This document shows, piece after piece, positions 27,747 through 35,720 of a DNA stretch of 64,000 nt. The notes beneath the pieces are model-generated. The model was not told the origin of the DNA. It saw only the letters and a program-made list of their open reading frames with translations, and made no database searches. The translations under genes and the position numbers were made by a program. Source of the stretch: Gimesia sp. (GTDB lineage Bacteria; Planctomycetota; Planctomycetia; Planctomycetales; Planctomycetaceae); NCBI RefSeq assembly GCF_040219335.1, contig NZ_JAVJSQ010000015.1:393693-457692 (forward strand). Direction: 5' to 3'. Position 1 is the stretch's first letter. The number at the start of each line of letters is the position of its first letter.

Positions 27747-29423
27747 TTACTTCTGTTTTTTCGCACTGGGAGGAATCAGGGCCTCGGGCTGATCGATGTG
27801 CAGGTAGTGCCCATGATCGGCGGTGAGGATCACGACGGTGTCCTTCCAGTTGCTGTTCTTTTCGACCCAGTCGGTGATGACTTTGAAGGCGGCTTCCCCG
27901 CTTTTGACAGCTCCGATGGAGTTGTCGAGATTGTTATCATGGTTGGCCCAGTCGACATCGCCGGCTTCGACCATCAGCCAGAATCCTTTTTTGTTCTGAC
28001 TGAGCACATCGAGGGCTGACTCGGTCATATCGGCCAGGGTGGGGTTTTCCTTGATGTCGGCAGCTGAGTATGTTTCGGCGCTTGTCTTGCCGGGCGCGGG
28101 CTGGTAGTCGCCGTCCGCTGTCTGGAAGGGAAGGTGAGCCGCATGAGCTCCGACGCCGTACACACCCAGCAGGCGGGTCTTGTTTTTGATGGCGTCTTGT
28201 GTCGCTTTCTGGAGGCCGGCTTTTCCTTCCGCGCCGTCCGTTCTGAGGGCGACGGTGTATTTTCCACCGTTTTTCACATCGGCCTGCTTAATGGTTTCTT
28301 CAGCGATATACTTCCAGCCGGGAACGAAGTTCTTACCGTCTGACTTGCTGCCTGAGGGTTTGGCTTTAGTGCCATATCCGCCGCCGAGCACGACATCGAG
28401 ACCGGGGAGCGGTTTCTCGGGATGTGAGATGGAAGTCTGTCCTACGAGGTCGCGGGCCAGGTCCTGGTAATCGTTGCGGCTGACGTTGTGTGCGTAGGCG
28501 GCAGCGGGGGTGGCGTGCGTAATCGGGACACTGGTGACGACGCCGACGGAATAGCCGTCCAACTGTGCCTGGTGAGCGATGGTCATCACTGGGGCTCCGG
28601 TTGGATCCACGTTGATGGCATTGTTGTAGGACTTGATTCCCGCGGTCATCGAAGTGGCGGTGTTTGCCGAGTCCGGATAGGCGTGCTCTCCATAATTGTT
28701 GCTGGGACTGCTGATCAGATATTTGATATCGTTGCCGGGAGTCCAGGGGTTGGGGCCTCCTTTTTCCGCATTATAGCCACCCCGAATTGTACCGCCTGGA
28801 TTGAGTACGGTCTGCTTATCAACATCCACGTTGGTGGCGGCATTATGAGGAGCGGTCACCATGTAGCCGAACTGTGAGGTGCCTGTAGCAGGGTAGTCCT
28901 GGAAGAGGAGACCAGTGCCGCGTCCACCTTTGTACTTGTCACCCTTGGAGTAATACAGGGCAGCGGCCTTGGTCGTCTGCCAGTCCATGCCGTCAAAGAC
29001 GAAGAGAATGATGTTCTTCTTACCGGCTTTCAGAGCTGCTTCCTGGATATTGTAGAGGTTGGTCTGGTCCAGGTAGTCTGCCTTGGGGTTTACAGTGTTG
29101 GCAGGCGAGTAACCATAAATGGCTTCCAGCTTTTTCGAATCGCGATAGGGGCTGTTCACACCGGTGTAAGAATTGAGATCAATGCCCTGGCCGGCGTCTT
29201 TGGTGCCGAAGGTGTAGACGGGAATCAGCCGCAGCGAATGGTTGGACCATTGGATATATTTTTCGGGTTCGAGCCCCCAGTGTGCAACGGGGCTTTTCTT
29301 GTTACGAATGGCTTCGGTCTGGAGCTTGCGAATATGATCTGCCTCCGGTTTTTTGGCGGAGACGGGTAAGCAGATTGCAAGTAAAGTCAGCGCGAACAGG
29401 CTGGATACAGCAGCGCGTTTCAT
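27747..29423 (-). CDS. Secreted alkaline phosphatase
   Basis: A 558-residue exported phosphatase of the PhoA superfamily. A signal peptide (MKRAAVSSLFALTLLAICLP, cut after VSA) is clear. Metal-site and nucleophile motifs include ILFVFDGMDWQ, D-S252-A-N-T-A-T-S-M-T-A-G with the serine nucleophile, EAGDVDWANHDNN, and TADHGHYLHID. It releases phosphate from esters outside the cytoplasm. The start at 29423 has a GAGGA ribosome binding site; a longer frame to 29486 would begin ahead of the probable transcription start. Confidence 0.93.
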   Translation of the reverse strand: MKRAAVSSLFALTLLAICLPVSAKKPEADHIRKLQTEAIRNKKSPVAHWGLEPEKYIQWSNHSLRLIPVYTFGTKDAGQGIDLNSYTGVNSPYRDSKKLEAIYGYSPANTVNPKADYLDQTNLYNIQEAALKAGKKNIILFVFDGMDWQTTKAAALYYSKGDKYKGGRGTGLLFQDYPATGTSQFGYMVTAPHNAATNVDVDKQTVLNPGGTIRGGYNAEKGGPNPWTPGNDIKYLISSPSNNYGEHAYPDSANTATSMTAGIKSYNNAINVDPTGAPVMTIAHQAQLDGYSVGVVTSVPITHATPAAAYAHNVSRNDYQDLARDLVGQTSISHPEKPLPGLDVVLGGGYGTKAKPSGSKSDGKNFVPGWKYIAEETIKQADVKNGGKYTVALRTDGAEGKAGLQKATQDAIKNKTRLLGVYGVGAHAAHLPFQTADGDYQPAPGKTSAETYSAADIKENPTLADMTESALDVLSQNKKGFWLMVEAGDVDWANHDNNLDNSIGAVKSGEAAFKVITDWVEKNSNWKDTVVILTADHGHYLHIDQPEALIPPSAKKQK

Positions 29424-29487
29424 AGTTTCCTCAAGTCGTGTTGTAGCGGTTGAAATCGGACTAAGAAGTATGGGCGGGTAGTACAAT

Positions 29488-29518
29488 ATTATAGGGGCAG
29501 GCGGTCCGGGTTTGTAAA
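29488..29518 (-). promoter_or_regulatory. Sigma-70-like promoter of the alkaline phosphatase gene
   Basis: On the minus strand, TATAAT (29493-29488) is a consensus -10 box, with TTTACA or TTACAA upstream (29518-29512) at a spacing of 19 or 18. The predicted start near 29480 gives a leader of about 60 bases. I see no clear Pho box. Confidence 0.5.
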
Positions 29519-29603
29519 GCGTGGGACTGTGAAGCGTGTGTGAAGTTTTTAAGATTCACGGCGTCCTGTGCTTTGTTTAACGACTTACGAACTGCACGGA
29601 AAG

Positions 29604-30479
29604 TTATTTTGCCGGACGCAGCTCAAATTCCGCGGGGATGCGTTCCAGAACACCGCCCGTGAAGACCTGGTAAAGCTGCAGTTCATCCATGTGTACATAA
29701 CCGATGTGACAGCCACAGGTCTGGTTTGAACAGGGGCGATCGACGAGCGTGTCTGCAAAACCGGGTTCATAAATGTTTCCCAGTGGCTGTTTGATGAAGT
29801 GGCAGCGATAGATGTCGCCGGCCCCGTCGACCGAAATCACACTGGATCCGCAGCGGCAACTGCGTCCGAGGCTCGCATGATATTGGGTGTTGAGCTGAAA
29901 CAGCGGGTCGATGGCCGTGAAACGCTCCAGCAACTCGCCTCGATAATCCACGCCGGAACTTTTGGCAGCGTTGACCCAGAGATAGATATTGTCGGGAAGT
30001 TCTGCACGCAGCCGTTCGATCTCGGGCAGATCATCGGGGAGCCCGACTGCACCGACGCTGTGTGCGACGCCGAGCTCGGTCAGTCTGCGTGACTGTGAGA
30101 GAAAGCGGGACCGCGTTGTCTGCGAGGGGTGAAAGGTACACCAGAGTGCGAGCCGGGAGACGTTGGCGTTTTCAATCCAGTGCAGATCGTAAGAGAGATT
30201 GGTCTGTGCAGCGACTTTCTCAATCTGAGGGAGGCGGGTCAGTTCACAGATGGCTGATTGATACCAGCGACGGGTGAGCGCTTCTCCCCAGGGGGTAAAG
30301 AACAGGGAGAGCGAATCTTCGCGGCGGCCTTTGACCCAGTCCACCAGGCGTTCGAGGGCGAGTCGGTCGGTTTTCAGTTCCGCGGCGGTTTCGTGGCGCT
30401 TGGCGAAAGGGCAGTAATGACAGTCGTAGTTACAACTGGAGAGAGGACCGCGATAGAGGATGCTGAGTTTCAGTGACAT
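29604..30479 (-). CDS. STM4011 family radical SAM protein
   Basis: A 291-residue radical SAM enzyme. The iron-sulfur motif is C16-x3-C20-x2-C23 (SSCNYDCHYCPFAKRHE). Further cysteines near the C terminus (RSCRCGSS, DIYRCHF, and RPCSNQTCGCHIG) look like an auxiliary cluster, as in peptide-modifying SPASM-type enzymes. The protein matches the uncharacterised STM4011 family in length and sequence. Its start overlaps the end of the STM4012 gene by 10 bases, so translation is coupled. It ends a four-gene unit (HAD, STM4013, STM4012, STM4011). The reaction is unknown. Confidence 0.85.
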   Translation of the reverse strand: MSLKLSILYRGPLSSCNYDCHYCPFAKRHETAAELKTDRLALERLVDWVKGRREDSLSLFFTPWGEALTRRWYQSAICELTRLPQIEKVAAQTNLSYDLHWIENANVSRLALWCTFHPSQTTRSRFLSQSRRLTELGVAHSVGAVGLPDDLPEIERLRAELPDNIYLWVNAAKSSGVDYRGELLERFTAIDPLFQLNTQYHASLGRSCRCGSSVISVDGAGDIYRCHFIKQPLGNIYEPGFADTLVDRPCSNQTCGCHIGYVHMDELQLYQVFTGGVLERIPAEFELRPAK

Positions 30480-31789
30480 TGAAACGTCTCCATACGCTGC
30501 AGGACCTGTTCCGAGTAGAGCCAGGGGCCGATGGTGTCCGATCGTTCGAGACCGGCGGGGGTGAGAATGATCGCATCGGCGGTGATGCGAGCGAGCCCAT
30601 ATTCTTCCAGTTCCCGCAGATCGGGGAAATGGCTGAGCACATCTCCGCCGAAGGTTCGCGCGTAGAAGTCGCGGGAGAGGCCGGTCGTCTGCAGAAGCGA
30701 CATGATCAGAAACCGCCGCTGCTGTTCCTCTCGATCCAGTTCCACTCCATAGTGGGCCGAGGCGAAGGTTTCCGGTTCCTGTTCGAGATAGTGTGCGATG
30801 ATGGCCGCCACACCACTGCGGCCGACCGCGTATTCACTGGAGTAATGAATGCGGCTGGTATAGGAGCGGGCGCCGCAGCCCAGGCCGATCATGCCATCGG
30901 TCTGACAGCAGTACTGTGTGTCGTGAGGCTGGATCGCATCTGTCCGGCGAAACATGCGGAGTGAGTGTTGCGTGTAGCCTTGTTCGAGCAGGAAGTCCCT
31001 GCCGGTGCGGTAAAGTGTCAGGCGATGGTCGTCCCACTGTTGTGGTTTGCGTCCCAGGCCGGTGAGCGGGCGGACATACAGGGGATAGAGATAGAGTTCT
31101 TCCGGCTGGAAGGTGAGTGCCTGCTGAAGCGAGTCGCGAAAACTGTCGATCGTCTGTCCGTCGGCACCGTAGATCAGATCGAGGTTCAGTGTGGGAATGC
31201 CGACATTGCGAACCAGTTCCAGCGCCTCAAGAATTTCACGTCGTTTCTGCGGACGTCCGATGCTGAGGGCCTCCTGTTCGTCAAACGACTGGATGCCGAG
31301 ACTGATACGGTCGATTCCCTGGTCGTGTATCAAATTTACTTTTTCCGCCGTCAATGTCGCGGGGGAAGCTTCGAGGCTGCAGGGGAGTTGTGCCGGGCCG
31401 GTATTCAGTTCTTTCTGGAGAATGTCAAACAGCTGTGCGAGTTCATCCGTCTCGAGATATGTGGGAGTGCCGCCCCCGATCGCGAGTTGAGGAAAATGGA
31501 AGTCGGGCAGTTGATCGCGAACCTGCCGGGCCTCGATGCGGAGTTGCTGCAGATATTGAGCTGCGAGATCGTCCTGGGGATTCGAGAGGGTAAACAGGTT
31601 GCAGAAACCGCAGCGGTATTCGCAGAAAGGAAGATGTAGATACAGTGATAAATCAGTGCGGTCTTCCGGTTCCCAGATCTGCTGGAGGGGCAGTGGTCGT
31701 GCGAACGGGCGATAAGCGGACTTGTGCGGATACGCGTAGCTGTAAGCGAGGTAGGGCGTTTCCGCGAGCAGTGTCTGCAGATGGTTCAT
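30470..31789 (-). CDS. STM4012 family radical SAM protein (HemN-like)
   Basis: A 439-residue HemN-like radical SAM protein. The cluster motif is C56-x3-C60-x2-C63 (HLPFCEYRCGFCNLF), followed by AIGGGTPTYLE and the SLGIQSFDEQEALSIGRPQ segment typical of the HemN group. It is assigned to the uncharacterised STM4012 family rather than true coproporphyrinogen oxidase because of the operon and its own N terminus (AETPYLAYSYAYPHKSAYR). ATG 31789 overlaps the STM4013 stop in an ATGA arrangement, with GGAGG just upstream; a longer frame to 31819 is less likely. Confidence 0.87.
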   Translation of the reverse strand: MNHLQTLLAETPYLAYSYAYPHKSAYRPFARPLPLQQIWEPEDRTDLSLYLHLPFCEYRCGFCNLFTLSNPQDDLAAQYLQQLRIEARQVRDQLPDFHFPQLAIGGGTPTYLETDELAQLFDILQKELNTGPAQLPCSLEASPATLTAEKVNLIHDQGIDRISLGIQSFDEQEALSIGRPQKRREILEALELVRNVGIPTLNLDLIYGADGQTIDSFRDSLQQALTFQPEELYLYPLYVRPLTGLGRKPQQWDDHRLTLYRTGRDFLLEQGYTQHSLRMFRRTDAIQPHDTQYCCQTDGMIGLGCGARSYTSRIHYSSEYAVGRSGVAAIIAHYLEQEPETFASAHYGVELDREEQQRRFLIMSLLQTTGLSRDFYARTFGGDVLSHFPDLRELEEYGLARITADAIILTPAGLERSDTIGPWLYSEQVLQRMETFQCH

Positions 31790-32601
31790 GCGGGACCTCC
31801 GGTCTGGGGGAGCAGGCATTCGAGATAGGGGACATCCCAGACCAGCGGATGTGCGAGTCGGTGTCCCTGGTAGCCGTCTTCGCCGAAGGTGGTGCCATGG
31901 TCAGAGCAGATGATACAGAGTAGCGGAGCCCGCTGTTGCAGGGCTGTGATCAGGGGACTGAGTTGTGCGTCGGCATAGGCGAGGGCCGCGATCTGGGTTT
32001 CAACGGAATCTGCGAGCGCACCTTCTTTGAAAATACAACTGGGCTGATGCGTGGCTGAAACGTTGAGGAACAGAAAGAGACGTTGCTCAGCCGGTAGCTG
32101 CTGGAGCCGTTCGAGAGTGAAATCGATCTGGTGCCTGGTGGAGTGCCGGTCGGTCACCCCGAAGGACGGATACCAGTGGCTTTCCTGGAACAGTCCGGGC
32201 AGGGCATTGCCCAGCGGACTCTGTTTGTTGAAGAAGCCGACGCCGCCGATACAGAGCGTGTGGTAACCCTGTTCTGCGAGTCCGGAAACGATGTTGTCTG
32301 AGGAAAAGACACAGGTCTCTGGGGCGATGGTTTCACTGCCGGGAAATTCGAGGGCGAACAGTCGCGGATGTTTGCCTGGTGTCACGGGAGTCGGGAGGAA
32401 CCCGGCGAAAAAGGCCTGGTGAGCAGCATAGGTGAAGTTACCAGGTGAATGTCTGCGTTCCCAGCCGGTCTCGGGGAGCAGGCGGGCCAGGTTGGGGGTC
32501 AGTCCCTGCTGCAGCGCATGGGTTGCGACATCGAAGCGGAGCGAATCGAGGGTCAGCAACAGGATGTCGTGTGTGCCCAGGCAGGCGCGTGCATCAATCA
32601 T
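31786..32601 (-). CDS. STM4013/SEN3800 family hydrolase (alkaline phosphatase superfamily)
   Basis: A 271-residue metalloenzyme of the sulfatase/alkaline phosphatase superfamily. The first metal site is LLLTLDSLRFD near residue 19, GNFTYAAH may supply the nucleophilic threonine, and IICSDHGTTFGEDG with a late GHRLAHPLVWDVPYLE provides the second metal site. There is no signal peptide, so it acts in the cytoplasm. ATG 32601 overlaps the HAD stop codon (ATGA), giving translational coupling. The conserved cassette context supports the family name; substrate unknown. Confidence 0.86.
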   Translation of the reverse strand: MIDARACLGTHDILLLTLDSLRFDVATHALQQGLTPNLARLLPETGWERRHSPGNFTYAAHQAFFAGFLPTPVTPGKHPRLFALEFPGSETIAPETCVFSSDNIVSGLAEQGYHTLCIGGVGFFNKQSPLGNALPGLFQESHWYPSFGVTDRHSTRHQIDFTLERLQQLPAEQRLFLFLNVSATHQPSCIFKEGALADSVETQIAALAYADAQLSPLITALQQRAPLLCIICSDHGTTFGEDGYQGHRLAHPLVWDVPYLECLLPQTGGPA

Positions 32602-33269
32602 GGTACCAGACATTGTAGTGAATCGAGTGAAGAAATCTGACAGTGCGGCTGGGGGAATTCCCCGGGGAATGTGCGGTCCAGTTGCATCCAGCAGGTGTGC
32701 ATACCAATCGCCCGGGCGCCGGAGATGTCCTGATGAGGATGATCGCCGACGAACAGGGCCTGCTGGGGAGTGACTCCCAGTGCCGATAACGCCTGTGCAA
32801 AGATGGCTCGATCCGGTTTGGCTGTACCCGTTTCTTCTGAGATCCAGATGTGATCAATCAGTTGATCGATGCCCGCAGCCGCGATTTTTGCCCGCTGGAG
32901 TTCCGCGGAACCGTTGGTGATGACGGCCAGCGCGAAGTGCGGTTGCAGCCGTTGCAGGAGTTCCAGGCAGAGAGGATCGGGGTCAATCATCCGGGGCAGT
33001 TTCTCGCGGAAATCTGACCAGAGTTCAGCCGGAGTCCAGTCAGGAAAACAGGTCGTGGCGGCCCAGTCGAAGAATGCGGCGCGGTCTTCGTAGCCCAGTC
33101 GGTCCCGGGCCAGAATGGTCAGGAGCATCAGTTCGAATTCATCCTCAGGCAGGGGCGGGGACGAATCTTGCAAGAGCTGTGTGAAATAGCGACGGACCGC
33201 TGCACTGCGATCGAGGAGCGTATTATCAAGATCAAACAGAATTGCTTTGATATCTGCATTGGGGAGCAT
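32598..33269 (-). CDS. HAD-superfamily hydrolase
   Basis: A 223-residue HAD phosphatase with all motifs: I, LFDLDNTLLD with Asp13 and Asp15; II, AVITNGSAELQ; III, the lysine in GTAKPDRAIF; IV, LFVGDHPHQDISGA. It resembles the YjjG/HAD-IA group that dephosphorylates nucleotides or small sugars. It is the first gene of the operon with STM4013, STM4012 and STM4011 and overlaps STM4013 by 4 bases, so it likely works in the same pathway; it is not one of the named cassette members. Confidence 0.9.
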   Translation of the reverse strand: MLPNADIKAILFDLDNTLLDRSAAVRRYFTQLLQDSSPPLPEDEFELMLLTILARDRLGYEDRAAFFDWAATTCFPDWTPAELWSDFREKLPRMIDPDPLCLELLQRLQPHFALAVITNGSAELQRAKIAAAGIDQLIDHIWISEETGTAKPDRAIFAQALSALGVTPQQALFVGDHPHQDISGARAIGMHTCWMQLDRTFPGEFPQPHCQISSLDSLQCLVP

Positions 33270-33367
33270 GGGATTCCGCGAAGGCCGCCTTTGTGTGTTT
33301 GAGAATGATGATCCCTGGGCCCCGTCATGCCGAGGTGAAGACCCTGTGAATTTCCAGTTGCAGAGGA

Positions 33368-33397
33368 TTGCATTATTGAACTGTTCTATTGTATAAG
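33368..33397 (+). promoter_or_regulatory. Predicted promoter of the STM4015-STM4014 unit
   Basis: TTGCAT (33368-33373) and TATAAG (33392-33397) are separated by 18 bases, a fair sigma-70-type promoter. Transcription would begin near 33404, which rules out a GTG start at 33397 and supports ATG 33448. The 178-base spacer from 33270 also must serve the divergent HAD/STM4013/STM4012/STM4011 unit. Confidence 0.45.
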
Positions 33398-33447
33398 TGT
33401 TTGAGAAGATGTCAATTCGTCACCAGCAGTACTATGAGGAGCTTTCA

Positions 33448-34386
33448 ATGACCATCGATTCTCATGTGGATGAATTCGGGGGCTTGCCTGTCAGGGAATT
33501 CGAACCGGAAACGGGTATTCAGGATGCGTCGGGCGTGGCCTATCGACTCACGCTGGGATACGAGCGGGAACAGGAGGGGATGAAATTCTCCGATCTGCTG
33601 GAGAAGTATCTGAGTCATCCTCAGATCGGCAATGTCACTGCACTGGTGATTGGCTGCTGGGATGGAGCTTATGAGGGATCCGGGGCAGAGACCGTCGTCG
33701 ATCAGCTGCTGGACTCCAGCGATCTGCTGACCGGGTTGCGGCACCTGTTTTTTGGTGACATCACATTTGAAGAAAGCGAAATCTCCTGGATCGGCCAGGC
33801 CGATCTGTCACCGCTGCTCAGATCGTTTCCCCAGCTGGAGGAGCTGCGTATCCGGGGAGCGAACGACCTCAGCCTGGGACGGGTGAATCACGAGCATTTG
33901 AAAACACTGATTATCGAAGCGGGGGGACTGGGAGCAGATGTCGTTCAGGAAGTGACTGCTGCTGTTCTCCCGGAACTGGAACACCTGGAGCTGTGGCTGG
34001 GGACGGACGAGTATGGTGGAGATGCCAGCATAGCCGACGTGGAGCCGTTGTTGACCGGTGCCCTGTTTCCCAAACTGAAGTATCTGGGACTGCGGAACAG
34101 CATGTTCTCGGATGAGATTGCCAAGGCGATCGCAGCGGCACCGATTCTAAACCAGATCGAGGTGGTCGATCTGTCACTGGGGACCCTGAGCGATGAGGGA
34201 GCCCAGACCCTGCTGGACTGCAATCGGTTGAACCAGTTGAAAAAGCTGGATCTGCATTTTCATTATCTGAGCGATGAGATGTGCAAAAAGTTGAGCGAGC
34301 TGGATATCGAAGTCGATGTCAGCGATCAGCAGGAGCCGGATGAGTACAATGGCGAACTGAATCGTTACTGTGCGGTCTCTGAATAA
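33448..34386 (+). CDS. STM4015 family leucine-rich-repeat-like protein
   Basis: A 312-residue protein with about five to six irregular leucine-rich repeats (segments such as FPQLEELRIRG, LPELEHLELWLG, FPKLKYLGLRNS and LNQLKKLDLHF). The N terminus, SHVDEFGGLPVREFEPETGI, fits the uncharacterised STM4015 family. No signal peptide or membrane helix. ATG 33448 has a GAGGA ribosome binding site at 33436-33440. It may be a binding scaffold or substrate-recognition partner for the modifying enzymes; this is inference. STM4014 follows after 19 bases. Confidence 0.83.
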   Translation: MTIDSHVDEFGGLPVREFEPETGIQDASGVAYRLTLGYEREQEGMKFSDLLEKYLSHPQIGNVTALVIGCWDGAYEGSGAETVVDQLLDSSDLLTGLRHLFFGDITFEESEISWIGQADLSPLLRSFPQLEELRIRGANDLSLGRVNHEHLKTLIIEAGGLGADVVQEVTAAVLPELEHLELWLGTDEYGGDASIADVEPLLTGALFPKLKYLGLRNSMFSDEIAKAIAAAPILNQIEVVDLSLGTLSDEGAQTLLDCNRLNQLKKLDLHFHYLSDEMCKKLSELDIEVDVSDQQEPDEYNGELNRYCAVSE

Positions 34387-34405
34387 GGGATTGTGAACCG
34401 GTTCG

Positions 34406-35566
34406 ATGTCCTCACAGTTCGTCATTATTGGTAACCCGGAGAATCGAAGGGTCCACCTGTTTCTACAGGCCCTGGAATCACAGGGGCAACCCGCGGCCCG
34501 TGTCGTTTCGTATGAACGACTGCTGCAAGACGTGGATTGTCTCCGGGATATCATTCGACCGGGCGACATTGTGCGGATCGAGTCTCCCGGAGAAAACTTC
34601 ACCGTCGAAAAAGGACTGCTGGCTCGAGGTGTGGCTGCCGCCGAAGTAGAAGGAAACCCCTTTCTGTCTTCGCATCAGATCGAGAGGCTGGAGTATGACC
34701 ATGGTTTGATTCTGCATCCGCGACAGTGGTACATGGGCTATTGCAGCCTGCTGATTCAAATCGGTAAGTGTCTGTCGGGGATAGCATCCATCAGACTGTT
34801 GAATCCACCGGCTGATATTCGGGAGCTGTTTGATAAACGGGCCTGTCATGCCCTGTGCAGGGAGGCGGGGTGCGCGGTTCCTGAGGCGTTTCCGGAAGTT
34901 CATACGTTCGAAGAATTGCTGGCGGTCATGCAACAGCGGAATGAGCGTCGTGTTTTTCTCAAACTGGCGCATGCTTCTTCCGCTTCGGGTGTGGTGGCGC
35001 TGCATCAAAATTCCCGCCGGATCGAAGCGATCACCTCTACGGAGCTGGTGATGCAGGACGGGCAGACGCGACTCTATAATTCCCTGAAGGTCCGACGGTA
35101 CACCGATCTGAAAGAAATTCGCACGCTGATCGACGAACTGTGCCGGGAAAGGGTGCATGTGGAGCGGTGGATGCCCAAAGCGGCGCTCAGTCATGGCAGG
35201 ACGTTTGATCTGCGAGTGGTGGTGATCGCTGGTCAGGCCCGGCACACTGTGGTGCGGGAGAGTCGGAGCCCGCTGACAAATCTGCACCTGGGGAACCGGA
35301 GAGGCGATGGTGAGCGGCTGCAGGAGCTTCTCGGTCCCGAGCGGTGGCGTGCGTTGATGGAAGTCTGTGAGCAGGCAGCGGGTGTTTATCCGGAGAGTTT
35401 CCAGGTGGGCGTTGATCTGCTGCTGACCCCCGGATTTCGTGAAGCACTGATTTTGGAGCTGAATGCGTTCGGGGATCTGCTGCCCGGGATCCTGTGGGAA
35501 GGGGAGGAGACGTATCAGAGCGAGGTCAGTTCTCTGGTGACGGACTATGCGGGTCCTAAGGGTTAA
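34406..35566 (+). CDS. STM4014 family ATP-grasp-like protein
   Basis: A 386-residue protein that fits the uncharacterised STM4014 family. The C-terminal two-thirds resembles an ATP-grasp ligase: a lysine strand RRVFLKLAHASSASGV, the HVERWMPKA segment, GRTFDLRVVVIAGQ, and the metal-binding acidic strand LLTPGFREALILELNAFGDL. ATP-grasp enzymes join a carboxylate to an amine or thiol through an acyl phosphate. Together with two radical SAM enzymes this suggests synthesis or modification of a small molecule or peptide. Second gene of the plus-strand unit. Confidence 0.84.
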   Translation: MSSQFVIIGNPENRRVHLFLQALESQGQPAARVVSYERLLQDVDCLRDIIRPGDIVRIESPGENFTVEKGLLARGVAAAEVEGNPFLSSHQIERLEYDHGLILHPRQWYMGYCSLLIQIGKCLSGIASIRLLNPPADIRELFDKRACHALCREAGCAVPEAFPEVHTFEELLAVMQQRNERRVFLKLAHASSASGVVALHQNSRRIEAITSTELVMQDGQTRLYNSLKVRRYTDLKEIRTLIDELCRERVHVERWMPKAALSHGRTFDLRVVVIAGQARHTVVRESRSPLTNLHLGNRRGDGERLQELLGPERWRALMEVCEQAAGVYPESFQVGVDLLLTPGFREALILELNAFGDLLPGILWEGEETYQSEVSSLVTDYAGPKG

Positions 35567-35638
35567 ACCTCGCCGCGAGGGATGCGGGTGAGTGTACATG
35601 ATTTCCCATGTGCCTGATTATTGTGCAAATTTCGGGAA

Positions 35639-35654
35639 TGGTATATGTTTTGCA
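35639..35654 (+). promoter_or_regulatory. Sigma-54-type promoter upstream of glnA
   Basis: TGGTATATGTTTTGCA matches the -24/-12 consensus (TGGCACG-N4-TTGCA) with GG and GC at exactly the required spacing. It lies about 65 bases before the likely glnA start, giving a short leader. Sigma-54 control by nitrogen signals is well known for glnA in other bacteria; enhancer sites for the activator are not identified here. Confidence 0.6.
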
Positions 35655-35720
35655 TTATTAAGTTATTCAGTAATCACATAGAATCTTCGATGAATGACTT
35701 ACTTGAATCAGGATACAACG

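Noticed and set aside
30470..31789. Annotation as coproporphyrinogen III oxidase HemN
   Set aside because: The radical SAM core is HemN-like, but the N terminus and the cassette context point to the STM4012 family.
34478..35599. 373-codon frame on the minus strand
   Set aside because: Antisense to the STM4014 gene, which has a known family match and operon context.
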